DNA of 64,000 bases from contig MEGD01000008.1 of NCBI GenBank assembly GCA_001725355.1, positions 62,001 through 126,000 on the forward strand, given 5' to 3'. The notes under the pieces were generated by a model. That model was given only the letters and a program-made list of their open reading frames with translations. It did not search any database and was not told the origin of the DNA. Positions 43,980-50,561 of the stretch are shown piece after piece; positions within the stretch are counted from its first letter, which is position 1; the number at the start of each line of letters is the position of its first letter. This DNA comes from Novosphingobium sp. SCN 66-18 (GTDB lineage Bacteria; Pseudomonadota; Alphaproteobacteria; Sphingomonadales; Sphingomonadaceae). The position numbers and the translations under genes are program-made.

Positions 43980-43997
43980 AGTGTGATTAATCACACT
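43980..43997. promoter_or_regulatory. 18-base perfect palindrome AGTGTGATTAATCACACT
   Basis: Fully symmetric, AT-centred, and inside the 247-base non-coding part of the island between the 160-residue ORF and the new SOS promoter. Related half-sites GAGTGTAATG and CACACTCATG lie about 30 bases to its left and 55 bases to its right. It looks like an operator for a dimeric repressor; the regulator is unknown. Confidence 0.45.
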
Positions 43998-44082
43998 CAG
44001 GCTTCTTCACCTGCCTGCGGCTGAGCGCCGCCTGTTCCCTCTGAACTTCACACTCATGCGTCAGGTTATTTATATATATAAA

Positions 44083-44565
44083 TCATTTAGCTGTGGAGGG
44101 TTTGGTATCGGTTCTGACGGAATTCAGATCACGGATATATTTCGCTAGGAGATCGTGTTTTATGCGGCATTCTTCGTAATTTCGAACGAATTTCTCGAAC
44201 AACCGATTGTGGGCTTCGATATCAGTGTTATCGATTTTCGTCCCTTGATCCTGTTTAATGAGGTCAGGACACGGCTCTGCGACTTTAGGGATGGGAATGG
44301 TGGCAGTGATATAACGGGTCGTCACCAACTGCTCTTGTAGTTTCTGACTGAGCGGCACTGGAGCGAGTTTGTTTAGTATCTGAACTGACCACTGCCTTAG
44401 CTCTGGGCTGGTATCTTTGCTGCCCAAGCTGGTAATGGCCATTTGAACATAGTCTTTGTCCACCGCCTTTGAACCCGATTGGTAGCCAATCGCGCCCGCC
44501 GCTACGGTTCCAACCGTGCCAACGATGGCAATCGCTACAGCAAGCCAAGGACTTTGATCGCTCAT
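44083..44565 (-). CDS. Membrane-anchored protein of unknown function (island cargo)
   Basis: 160 residues. One N-terminal membrane segment (WLAVAIAIVGTVGTVAAGAI) is followed by a soluble domain beginning DKDYVQMAITSLGSKDTSPE and LRQWSVQILNKLAPVPLSQK. The last pattern (x-LRxWavxxLnxxxPvxlS) occurs in small proteins of phages and genomic islands, from general knowledge, with no known role. Base composition is lower in GC than that of all neighbours, in line with transfer. It is the only complete gene carried wholly by the island. Confidence 0.65.
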   Translation of the reverse strand: MSDQSPWLAVAIAIVGTVGTVAAGAIGYQSGSKAVDKDYVQMAITSLGSKDTSPELRQWSVQILNKLAPVPLSQKLQEQLVTTRYITATIPIPKVAEPCPDLIKQDQGTKIDNTDIEAHNRLFEKFVRNYEECRIKHDLLAKYIRDLNSVRTDTKPSTAK

Positions 44566-44569
44566 TTTT

Positions 44570-44890
44570 CTACCTGCCCCCTTCGAGTATTATTGGATTG
44601 AAATCGAGTTTTGAAAAGGGCTGCCCCGTTACATAACTGTTAGCGGGATGGTCGCACCCGGCATAGGCATTGAGCGAGCGGTCGAAGGCGATATCGGGCG
44701 ATGCGTTGAACGTGACGATCGATTTGGGATGGAGGTCGATCACCGTGGTGCGTAGCTTGCCCGGCGCGCCGTCTATGCCTTCGCGCGCGTCAAGCCAGTC
44801 CCCATCCTCCTCGCGCGTGGCTAGCCCAAAGCGCGTCGGCACGGCGCCCGATTGCGCGCCTCGGCCGTGGATGGGAACGGAACGGGCCAT
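44570..44890 (-). pseudogene. Stranded native 5' fragment of the PA0069-family radical SAM gene
   Basis: Residues 1-81, from MARSVPIHGRGAQSGAVPTR to NAYAGCDH (44648-44890), align with the start of radical SAM proteins of this family and have the local GC content. The frame then enters the island (PANSYVTGQPFSKLDFNPII) and stops at 44570. It lacks the CxxxCxxC motif beyond its first cysteine and cannot be active alone. It keeps its own SOS promoter. Confidence 0.82.
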
Positions 44891-44896
44891 TCCTGC

Positions 44897-44925
44897 AAAT
44901 TAGAACATAAAGAGAACAATTGCAA
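44897..44925 (-). promoter_or_regulatory. SOS promoter of the stranded radical SAM 5' end
   Basis: On the minus strand, TTGCAA (44920-44925) and TAATTT (44897-44902) are 17 bases apart. The LexA box GTTC-TCTTTAT-GTTC fills the spacer (44903-44917), so LexA would block polymerase directly. Transcription should start about six bases further on, at or next to the ATG (44890), giving a leaderless mRNA. Confidence 0.72.
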
Positions 44926-44953
44926 CCGCTGGCGCGGGCTGTGATCCAGGCGC

Positions 44954-45481
44954 TCAGACTTCCAGCAGGCGCGGCATCAGTTCCACGAAGTTGCAGGGGC
45001 GGTTCCGGCTGTCGAGCTGTTCCGCCAGGATGCCGTCCCAGCCGTCCTTCACCGCGCCGTTGGAGCCGGGCAGGGCGAAGATGTACGTCCCGCGCGCCAC
45101 CACTGCACAGGCGCGGGACTGGATCGTGCTGGTGCCGATGGTGTTGTAGCTGATCCAGCGGAACAGCTCGCCGAAGCCTGGAATGTCGCGCGTCTTCACG
45201 CGGTCGAGCGCTTCGGGCGTCACGTCGCGACCGGTCAGACCTGTGCCGCCGGTGATGACCACCGCGTCTATCGCGCAATCATCGATCCACAGGTTCAGCC
45301 GGTCGGCGATGCGGGCGGCGTCGTCCTTCTCGATGGCGCGGGCGGCCAGGGTGTGACCGGCGCCGGCAATGCGCCCGGCAAGGATGTCGCCGGAGGTATC
45401 GTCTTCCGGTCCGCGCGTGTCGGACACGGTGAGCAGGGCGATGTTGATCGGCTTGAACGTCCGCGAAGGATCAATGGCCAT
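44954..45481 (-). CDS. moaB: Molybdenum cofactor biosynthesis protein B
   Basis: 175 residues from the ATG at 45481, which overlaps the 3' end of the transglycosylase gene by 11 bases. MoaB/MogA-type adenylyltransferase of molybdopterin: NIALLTVSDTRGPEDDTSG, AVVITGGTGLTGRDVTPEAL and TYIFALPGSNGAVKDGWDGI are the conserved blocks. The upstream in-frame ATG at 45574 is inside the preceding gene and lacks similarity. No other moa gene is nearby. Confidence 0.93.
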   Translation of the reverse strand: MAIDPSRTFKPINIALLTVSDTRGPEDDTSGDILAGRIAGAGHTLAARAIEKDDAARIADRLNLWIDDCAIDAVVITGGTGLTGRDVTPEALDRVKTRDIPGFGELFRWISYNTIGTSTIQSRACAVVARGTYIFALPGSNGAVKDGWDGILAEQLDSRNRPCNFVELMPRLLEV

Positions 45482-47255
45482 TGTAGGCGACCCGCACGTT
45501 CTCCGCGCCCGAAAGGCCGGGGAACTTGGGCCAAAGGCCTTGCACCAGCCCGATCCGGCTGTCGGAGGGACCACCCGCCTGCCGTTCGTACATCCAGTAG
45601 TTGCGCATCACGATGGCGACGTAGCCGCGCGTTTCCCAATAGGGGATCGATTCCATCCACAGCAGCGGATCGCCGCCATCGTGGATCTCGGTGTTCCAGC
45701 GCGCGATCGGCAGCGGGCCAGCGTTGTACGCGGCCATGACCTTGGGCAGGAGCCCGCCCGTCGCGCCGGAATCGCGCAGCTGGGTGAGGTAGGTCTGGCC
45801 GAAGGCAAGATTGACGTCGGGCTGGTCGAGCTGGCGGTCGCGGCCCGCCATCGCCGGATCGTTGCGCGCCATGTCGCGCGCGGTGCCGGGCATCACCTGC
45901 ATCAGCCCGCGCGCGCCGGCCGGGCTGGTGACGGCGGTGCGGAAGTTCGATTCCTGCAGCGAATGGGCAAAGACCAGCGCCGGATCGACCTTCCAGCCGT
46001 TCGCCGGCGCCCACTTCGGCGCGGGGAAGCGCGCGGCTTCGTCGGCCCGGGCACCGGCCGGGGCGTTGTAGGCCATCCACAACTGGGTGGACGGCAAGCC
46101 CAGATCGCGGGCAAGGCGCGAAAGCGGGGCATAGAGGCCGGGATCGCCGATCCGCGCCTGATAGCGCAGCACTTCGTCGGCCAGGCCATCGCGGCCGATC
46201 TCGGCAAGCTGCACGGCCAGGCGCACGTTGTTGACCGCGCGCAGCTTCTGCCAGTCGTCGTTGCTGAAATCGGGCGTGGTGGCGAGCTGGCCTTCGCGCA
46301 TCCCCAGCGCTTCGGCGGCCATCATGCCATAGAGCGTGTCCCGGCTGCGGGCGGCGGCGCGCAACGCCGCGGTCACCTTTTCGGGCTTGCGGCAGCGCAG
46401 CCACGCGCGGCTGGCCCAGTAGTGCGCGGCCGAGGAGAGCTCCTGGTTCTGGGCCTGCCCGGCGGCTTTTTCGAAGCTATCGGCGGCGGCAAGGCAATCG
46501 TCCATGCGCCAGCTTGCAAGGCCGGCGGTCCACAGCGCCTCGGCGATCCACGGGCCGGAGCCTTCAACCGCGCTCAGCGAAACGGCGCGGGCGTCGGCAT
46601 CCTGATTTTCGATGTAGAACGCCCAGCCGACCTTCTGGCGCCATTCGGCGCGCGCGTCGGACGATAGCGAGGCGTCGATGCCGTCGAGCAGCACTTTGGC
46701 GCCCATCGGATCGTCGTTCTTGATCCGGAGCTGGATCGCGCTGGCGACCGAATCCGGCATCGTTCCATCGGCGATCGAGCGGGGGCGGATGCGCTTGGAT
46801 ACCGAAGGCATCGCGAAAAGCTGCTGCGTGCTGGGCAGCGGCACCGGCAGAGCGGTGGCGCCCCGCTTGATCGCCAGTCGGCCGATCTGTTCGGCCCATG
46901 GCAGTTCCGGCGCCTGCGCCAGAAGCTGGTTCAGCGAATCGAGTTCGATGCGCGGCGACGAGGCGGCGAGATAAAATTGCGCGCGGGCGACGGCATGGAG
47001 CGGACCATCGGCGCGCTTGACGAACATCGACTGGACCGACGCCCAATCCTCGCGCTCGATCGCGCCGAACAGGTCACGATAATACTGGCGGTCGTCCTGG
47101 CTCAGCAGCGAGGGAACGGCAGTACGATCCGCGCGGCTGCGGAAGTAGTCGACCGCCGCACTGTTGGCGTGCGCGGGAGCCGTGCCCGCCATCGAGCCGG
47201 CCACCGCCGCCAATCCCAGAAGGGCTGCGCGGGTGAGGCGCCTGTTGATCACCAA
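45471..47255 (-). CDS. Soluble lytic murein transglycosylase (Slt-type)
   Basis: 594 residues with a signal peptide (RRLTRAALLGLAAVAGSMAG...AHA). A long alpha-solenoid of helical repeats covers residues 40-400, as in Slt70. The C-terminal SLT domain has the catalytic Glu435 in AHSLQESNFRTAV, followed by SPAGARGLMQVMPGTARDMA and KVMAAYNAGPLPIARW. It cleaves peptidoglycan to anhydromuropeptides in the periplasm. It starts three bases after the upstream gene's stop. Confidence 0.93.
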   Translation of the reverse strand: MVINRRLTRAALLGLAAVAGSMAGTAPAHANSAAVDYFRSRADRTAVPSLLSQDDRQYYRDLFGAIEREDWASVQSMFVKRADGPLHAVARAQFYLAASSPRIELDSLNQLLAQAPELPWAEQIGRLAIKRGATALPVPLPSTQQLFAMPSVSKRIRPRSIADGTMPDSVASAIQLRIKNDDPMGAKVLLDGIDASLSSDARAEWRQKVGWAFYIENQDADARAVSLSAVEGSGPWIAEALWTAGLASWRMDDCLAAADSFEKAAGQAQNQELSSAAHYWASRAWLRCRKPEKVTAALRAAARSRDTLYGMMAAEALGMREGQLATTPDFSNDDWQKLRAVNNVRLAVQLAEIGRDGLADEVLRYQARIGDPGLYAPLSRLARDLGLPSTQLWMAYNAPAGARADEAARFPAPKWAPANGWKVDPALVFAHSLQESNFRTAVTSPAGARGLMQVMPGTARDMARNDPAMAGRDRQLDQPDVNLAFGQTYLTQLRDSGATGGLLPKVMAAYNAGPLPIARWNTEIHDGGDPLLWMESIPYWETRGYVAIVMRNYWMYERQAGGPSDSRIGLVQGLWPKFPGLSGAENVRVAYNGH

Positions 47256-47258
47256 GGT

Positions 47259-48038
47259 TCAGTCCCCGTCCGTCGTCCATTCAAGCCAGCGGCTCCAAAT
47301 GCCCGCCTTGAGCGCCGGCCGCGCCAGCATTGCCTCAAGGTCATGGGCCGAAGCCGCCGGAACCCTGCCTCCGTCATGGTTAAACGAGTCCAAATTCGCA
47401 GCATTATTCGGTGAATCGTTGCCCATCAGCGTTGAAATGCCGGATCGGCCGAAGACAAGCATCCGGCGCGGCGCTGCCAGGGCGACATGGTGCGCCAGAA
47501 TGGCGCCCATTCCCGTTTCCGCCAGCCGCGCCCAGTCCGGCGCGGCGATTCGTGCCGGCAGCGCGGCCGCGATGTAGACCTGTGCCCGGGAAAGGCCCAT
47601 CGCCGCCAGCATGGCGTCGAGCAGCTTGCCCGAGCGACCGGACAGCAGAGCCTCGCTATCGTCCTCTTCGGGCATCGCCACCAGCACCATCAGATCAGCC
47701 TGCGCGGGGCCGGCGGGGGGCACGCGCGGCAGGCCGCCGGGAGCCAGCGACGGTTCCGAAAGCCACCACGACGGGAACTCCGCCAGCGTGGCCGGCCACT
47801 GATCGCGCGGGCCGCCCACGCGCGGAATTTCGACCACAGCCGGCGTTTCGGGCGCTCTCCGGGCCGGTGCCGGTCGAGCGTCTCCCTTTTCCGTTTGAGC
47901 GCGGGCGTGGGCTTCGGCGAGCCAGTCCTGCGGGTCATCGACAAAGGCGCAATCCACACCAGCGTCGCGCCACCATTCGAAGGCGGCGGCAACGAGCGCT
48001 GGCGCCCGAGCACGAATATCCGCGATGCTTTCCGCCAT
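47259..48038 (-). CDS. Uracil-DNA glycosylase-superfamily-like protein with degenerate motifs
   Basis: 259 residues. LMVLVAMPEEDDSEALLSGR, SGKLLDAMLAAMGLSRAQVY and MLVFGRSGISTLMG follow the layout of family 4 UDGs (GEAPG...GxxGxxLdxmL...R.vYi...lG). However, the GEAPG catalytic motif is replaced by VAMPEED, and the four Fe-S cysteines are missing. The N-terminal 100 residues are Ala/Pro-rich. It is probably a non-catalytic relative. Lying between a transglycosylase gene and a MITE, it gives no context for function. Confidence 0.6.
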   Translation of the reverse strand: MAESIADIRARAPALVAAAFEWWRDAGVDCAFVDDPQDWLAEAHARAQTEKGDARPAPARRAPETPAVVEIPRVGGPRDQWPATLAEFPSWWLSEPSLAPGGLPRVPPAGPAQADLMVLVAMPEEDDSEALLSGRSGKLLDAMLAAMGLSRAQVYIAAALPARIAAPDWARLAETGMGAILAHHVALAAPRRMLVFGRSGISTLMGNDSPNNAANLDSFNHDGGRVPAASAHDLEAMLARPALKAGIWSRWLEWTTDGD

Positions 48039-48110
48039 CAGGTCTCTGCATTATTCCATGGGACAGTGCTTGCGGTCTTGACCTTGCACAAGGCAGCTTT
48101 CAAGGCACTA

Positions 48111-48374
48111 GGCCGTAAACTCATACACGGCAGGACCGAGGTTTGAAGCAAAATGGCCTGTTGCAAGGAGAGAGGGCGCAGGAATATGTCGATATTTCAA
48201 GCCGTCTCGACGCCGCAGCGGGCCATTTTGGTCAAATCCCGCAGGGACGTTCAAATGGCTTCCATCTCGAACCGAAAGGCGCTGGCAAAGGCAGCCAGCC
48301 TTCGCGGCGCGCCTTTCGGCCCGACATGTTCGCCATTTGGGCGCCTCGGTCCTGCCGTGTATGAGTTTACGGCC
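48111..48374. mobile_element. 264-bp MITE-like element, copy 1
   Basis: Bounded by perfect 31-base terminal inverted repeats (outer bases GGCCGTAAACTCATACACGG) and a TA on each side, as expected for a TA target duplication. Inner inverted pairs (CAAAATGGCC at 48149-48158 with 48221-48230; CAAATGGC/GCCATTTG) would let the whole element fold. No transposase fits. A 74-codon frame is open in both copies but changes freely between them. It ends 40 bases before the ETF-QO start codon. Confidence 0.85.
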
Positions 48375-48414
48375 TAACACGTTCAGCGCGCAATTAAGAA
48401 CACGGAGCAGGGGA

Positions 48415-50064
48415 ATGAGCGAACGGGAATCGATGCCTTATGACGTCGTCATCGTCGGCGGTGGCCCGGCCGGGCTGGCGGCATCCATCCGCCTGAAGCA
48501 GATCAATCCCGAACTGTCTGTCTGCCTCCTGGAAAAGGGGTCGGAGATCGGCGCGCATATCCTTTCGGGCGCGGTGGTCGATCCGAAGGCGCTGAACGAA
48601 CTGCTGCCCGAATGGCGCGATCAGGGCTGCCCGATGGCGGAAGTGCCCGTTACCGACAACTGGCACTGGGTGCTGACCCGCACCGGCAAGATGGCGATCC
48701 CGCACTGGCCGATGCCGCCGTTCATGTCGAACCACGGCAACTATACCGGCAGCCTGGGCAACCTGTGCCGCTGGCTGGCCGAACAGGCTATGGAACTGGG
48801 CGTCGAAATCTTCCCCGGTTTCCCTGCGGCCGAAGTGCTGTTCGACGAGAATGGCGCGGTCATGGGCGTGGCCACCGGCGACATGGGCGTGGGCCGCGAT
48901 GGCGAGAAGAAGGCCGATTACCAGCCCGGCATGGAACTGCACGCCAAGTACACCTTCTTTGCCGAAGGCGCGCGCGGGCACCTGACCAAGCGGCTGAAGC
49001 AGCATTTCGATCTGGAACGGAACTGCCAGCCGCAGGTCTACGGCATCGGCATCAAGGAACTGTGGGACATCGATCCCGAAAAGCACGTTCCGGGCCGCGT
49101 GCTGCACACGCAGGGCTGGCCGCTTTCGGAAAGCAACACCTGGGGCGGCGGGTTCCTCTACCACCAGGCGAACAACCAGGTCGCGCTCGGCTTCGTCACC
49201 GCGCTTGATTACGCCAATCCCTATGTCTATCCGTTCGAGGAATTCCAGCGCTGGAAGCAGCACCCGGAAATCCGCAAGATCCTGGAAGGCGGCCGCCGCG
49301 TGTCCTATGGCGCGCGCGCGATCAACGAAGGCGGCTGGCAGTCCGTGCCCGAACTGGCGTTCCCCGGCGGCGCGTTGATCGGCTGCTCGGCCGGCTTCGT
49401 CAACGTGCCGCGCATCAAGGGTAGCCACACCGCGATGAAGAGCGGGATGCTCGCGGCCGAGGCGGCGGCCGCCGCGATCGCGGCCGGGCGCGAGAAGGAC
49501 GCGATGACCGAATACGATGCGGCCGTGCGCGAAAGCTGGATCGCCACCGAACTGAAGAAGGTGCAGAACGCCCAGCCGCTGATCGCCAAGTTCGGCGGCG
49601 AACTCGGCACCGTGCTGGCGGGCACGGACATGTGGCTGCGCACGATTGCCGGCTTCGGCCTGTGGAAGCCGCTCAAGCACCACAAGGATGCCGAAGCGAC
49701 GCAGCGTGCCGATCTGTTCAAGCCGATCGCCTATCCCAAGCCCGATGGCGTGATCAGCTTCGACCGTCTGACCTCGGTTTCGTTCTCCTACACCAACCAC
49801 GAGGAGGACCAGCCGTGCCACCTCGTGCTCAAGGACCCGACGGTGCCGACGCGGATCAATCTGCCGCTCTACGCCGGGCCGGAGCAGCGCTATTGCCCGG
49901 CGGGGGTCTATGAGTTCGTCGGCGTGGAGGAAGGCGAGCCGCGCCTGCAGATCAACGCGCAGAACTGTGTCCACTGCAAGACCTGCGACATCAAGGACGT
50001 GACCCAGAATATCGACTGGGTGACGCCCGAAGGCGGCGGCGGGCCGAACTACCCGAACATGTGA
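48415..50064 (+). CDS. Electron transfer flavoprotein-ubiquinone oxidoreductase
   Basis: 549 residues. It passes electrons from ETF, reduced by acyl-CoA dehydrogenases, to ubiquinone at the membrane. The FAD motif is VVIVGGGPAGLAASIRL, the quinone region includes HILSGAVVDPKALNELLPEW, and the 4Fe-4S cysteines are in YCPAGVYEF and NCVHCKTCDIKD. The ATG at 48415 follows GGAGCAGGGG; the frame opens earlier but only through the MITE. Its promoter region has been invaded by MITE copy 1. Confidence 0.95.
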   Translation: MSERESMPYDVVIVGGGPAGLAASIRLKQINPELSVCLLEKGSEIGAHILSGAVVDPKALNELLPEWRDQGCPMAEVPVTDNWHWVLTRTGKMAIPHWPMPPFMSNHGNYTGSLGNLCRWLAEQAMELGVEIFPGFPAAEVLFDENGAVMGVATGDMGVGRDGEKKADYQPGMELHAKYTFFAEGARGHLTKRLKQHFDLERNCQPQVYGIGIKELWDIDPEKHVPGRVLHTQGWPLSESNTWGGGFLYHQANNQVALGFVTALDYANPYVYPFEEFQRWKQHPEIRKILEGGRRVSYGARAINEGGWQSVPELAFPGGALIGCSAGFVNVPRIKGSHTAMKSGMLAAEAAAAAIAAGREKDAMTEYDAAVRESWIATELKKVQNAQPLIAKFGGELGTVLAGTDMWLRTIAGFGLWKPLKHHKDAEATQRADLFKPIAYPKPDGVISFDRLTSVSFSYTNHEEDQPCHLVLKDPTVPTRINLPLYAGPEQRYCPAGVYEFVGVEEGEPRLQINAQNCVHCKTCDIKDVTQNIDWVTPEGGGGPNYPNM

Positions 50065-50073
50065 GGCGGAAAC

Positions 50074-50123
50074 TCCTCCCCGTTGCGGGGAGGGGGACCA
50101 TCCGCAGGATGGTGGAGGGGCAC
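50074..50123. repeat. Left 50-bp inverted repeat of the DUF559 cassette
   Basis: Two hairpins in a row: CTCCCC-GTTGC-GGGGAG (50076-50092) and ACCATCC-GCA-GGATGGT (50097-50113), ending GGAGGGGCAC. It is the reverse complement of 50506-50555 except for the first loop and one base in the second stem. It begins 10 bases after the ETF-QO stop. Confidence 0.85.
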
Positions 50124-50127
50124 GGGC

Positions 50128-50559
50128 ATGATCACCGGACCCGGGCGGACAGTCAAACTCGCGCGGAAACTGCGCAGCGAGATGACTCTGCCCGAGGTTA
50201 TCCTGTGGCGAGCCTTGCGCCGTCGGCCAGGGGGCTTCAAGTTTCGCCGCCAGCATCCGGCTGGAAGTTATATCCTGGATTTCTACTGTGCGCGCTTGAG
50301 CCTTGCGATCGAAATCGATGGCGTGGTTCACGATGCGGCCGGTCGGATCGATCATGATGCTGTGCGCTCGCATTTTTTACGATCGCAGGGTATCGCGACG
50401 CTCAGAGTACCTGCCAGAGTGGTGCTGGAAGATCTGAATCTTGTGGTGACGCGGATTGTCGTTGTTTGTGAAGAGCGCTCGGCAAGGCTTGCCGCGAAAG
50501 CGCGGGTGCCCCTCCACCATCCTGCGGCTGGTCCCCCTCCCCCTGATGGGGAGGAATGA
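50128..50559 (+). CDS. DUF559 (Vsr-like PD-(D/E)xK) endonuclease-domain protein
   Basis: 143 residues. RKLRSEMTLPEVILWRALRR and FKFRRQHPAGSYILDFYC lead to the nuclease core, with acidic residues in ILDFYC and LAIEIDGVVHD, and HFLRSQGIATLRVPARVVLE after it. This matches the Vsr/DUF559 fold. The last 17 residues (VPLHHPAAGPPPPDGEE) are encoded by the right inverted repeat. The gene and repeats make a compact 482-bp cassette. The stop overlaps an ATG, and the ispE start lies five bases on. The target of the nuclease is unknown. Confidence 0.82.
   Translation: MITGPGRTVKLARKLRSEMTLPEVILWRALRRRPGGFKFRRQHPAGSYILDFYCARLSLAIEIDGVVHDAAGRIDHDAVRSHFLRSQGIATLRVPARVVLEDLNLVVTRIVVVCEERSARLAAKARVPLHHPAAGPPPPDGEE
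50506..50555. repeat. Right 50-bp inverted repeat of the DUF559 cassette
   Basis: Reverse complement of the left repeat with a changed 5-base loop and one stem mismatch. It encodes the C-terminal end of the DUF559 protein on the plus strand, and its last bases GGGGAGGA act as the ribosome-binding site of ispE. Confidence 0.85.
50550..50554 (+). promoter_or_regulatory. ispE ribosome-binding site supplied by the cassette repeat
   Basis: GGAGG ends seven bases before ATG 50562, an ideal distance. The ATG at 50556 is only one base away, so 50562 is taken as the ispE start. The site is part of the right inverted repeat and can be paired into its terminal hairpin. Confidence 0.6.
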
Positions 50560-50561
50560 CG

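Larger units (their letters stand above)
43605..44647. mobile_element. Small island (~1.04 kb) inserted in the radical SAM gene
   Basis: AT-richer DNA between the stranded native 5' end and the resumed native 3' part of the radical SAM gene. The 60 bases from 44081 hold 25 G+C, far below the neighbourhood. It carries a 160-residue membrane-anchored ORF, an 18-base palindrome, a partial copy of the target motif, and a new SOS promoter with a substitute 5' end for the gene. A 9-base direct repeat TTAGCGGGA occurs at 43876-43884 and 44640-44648. No integrase or transposase is present, so it is a remnant or a non-autonomous element. The mechanism is inferred. Confidence 0.75.

Noticed and set aside
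44570..44647. The 5' radical SAM fragment as a functional short protein
   Set aside because: Its last 26 residues come from the island and match nothing in the family, and it lacks the radical SAM cysteines beyond the first.
43605..44648. Integron gene cassette
   Set aside because: A single small gene bounded by TTAGCGGGA repeats recalls a cassette, but no attC-like GTTRRRY/RYYYAAC pairing was found, and no integron integrase is nearby.
48153..48377. 74-residue proteins encoded by both MITE copies (48153-48377 and 62362-62586)
   Set aside because: The frame is open in both copies, but many changes alter the residues, both strands are open, and the end falls on the target TA. Open frames are expected by chance at this length and GC.
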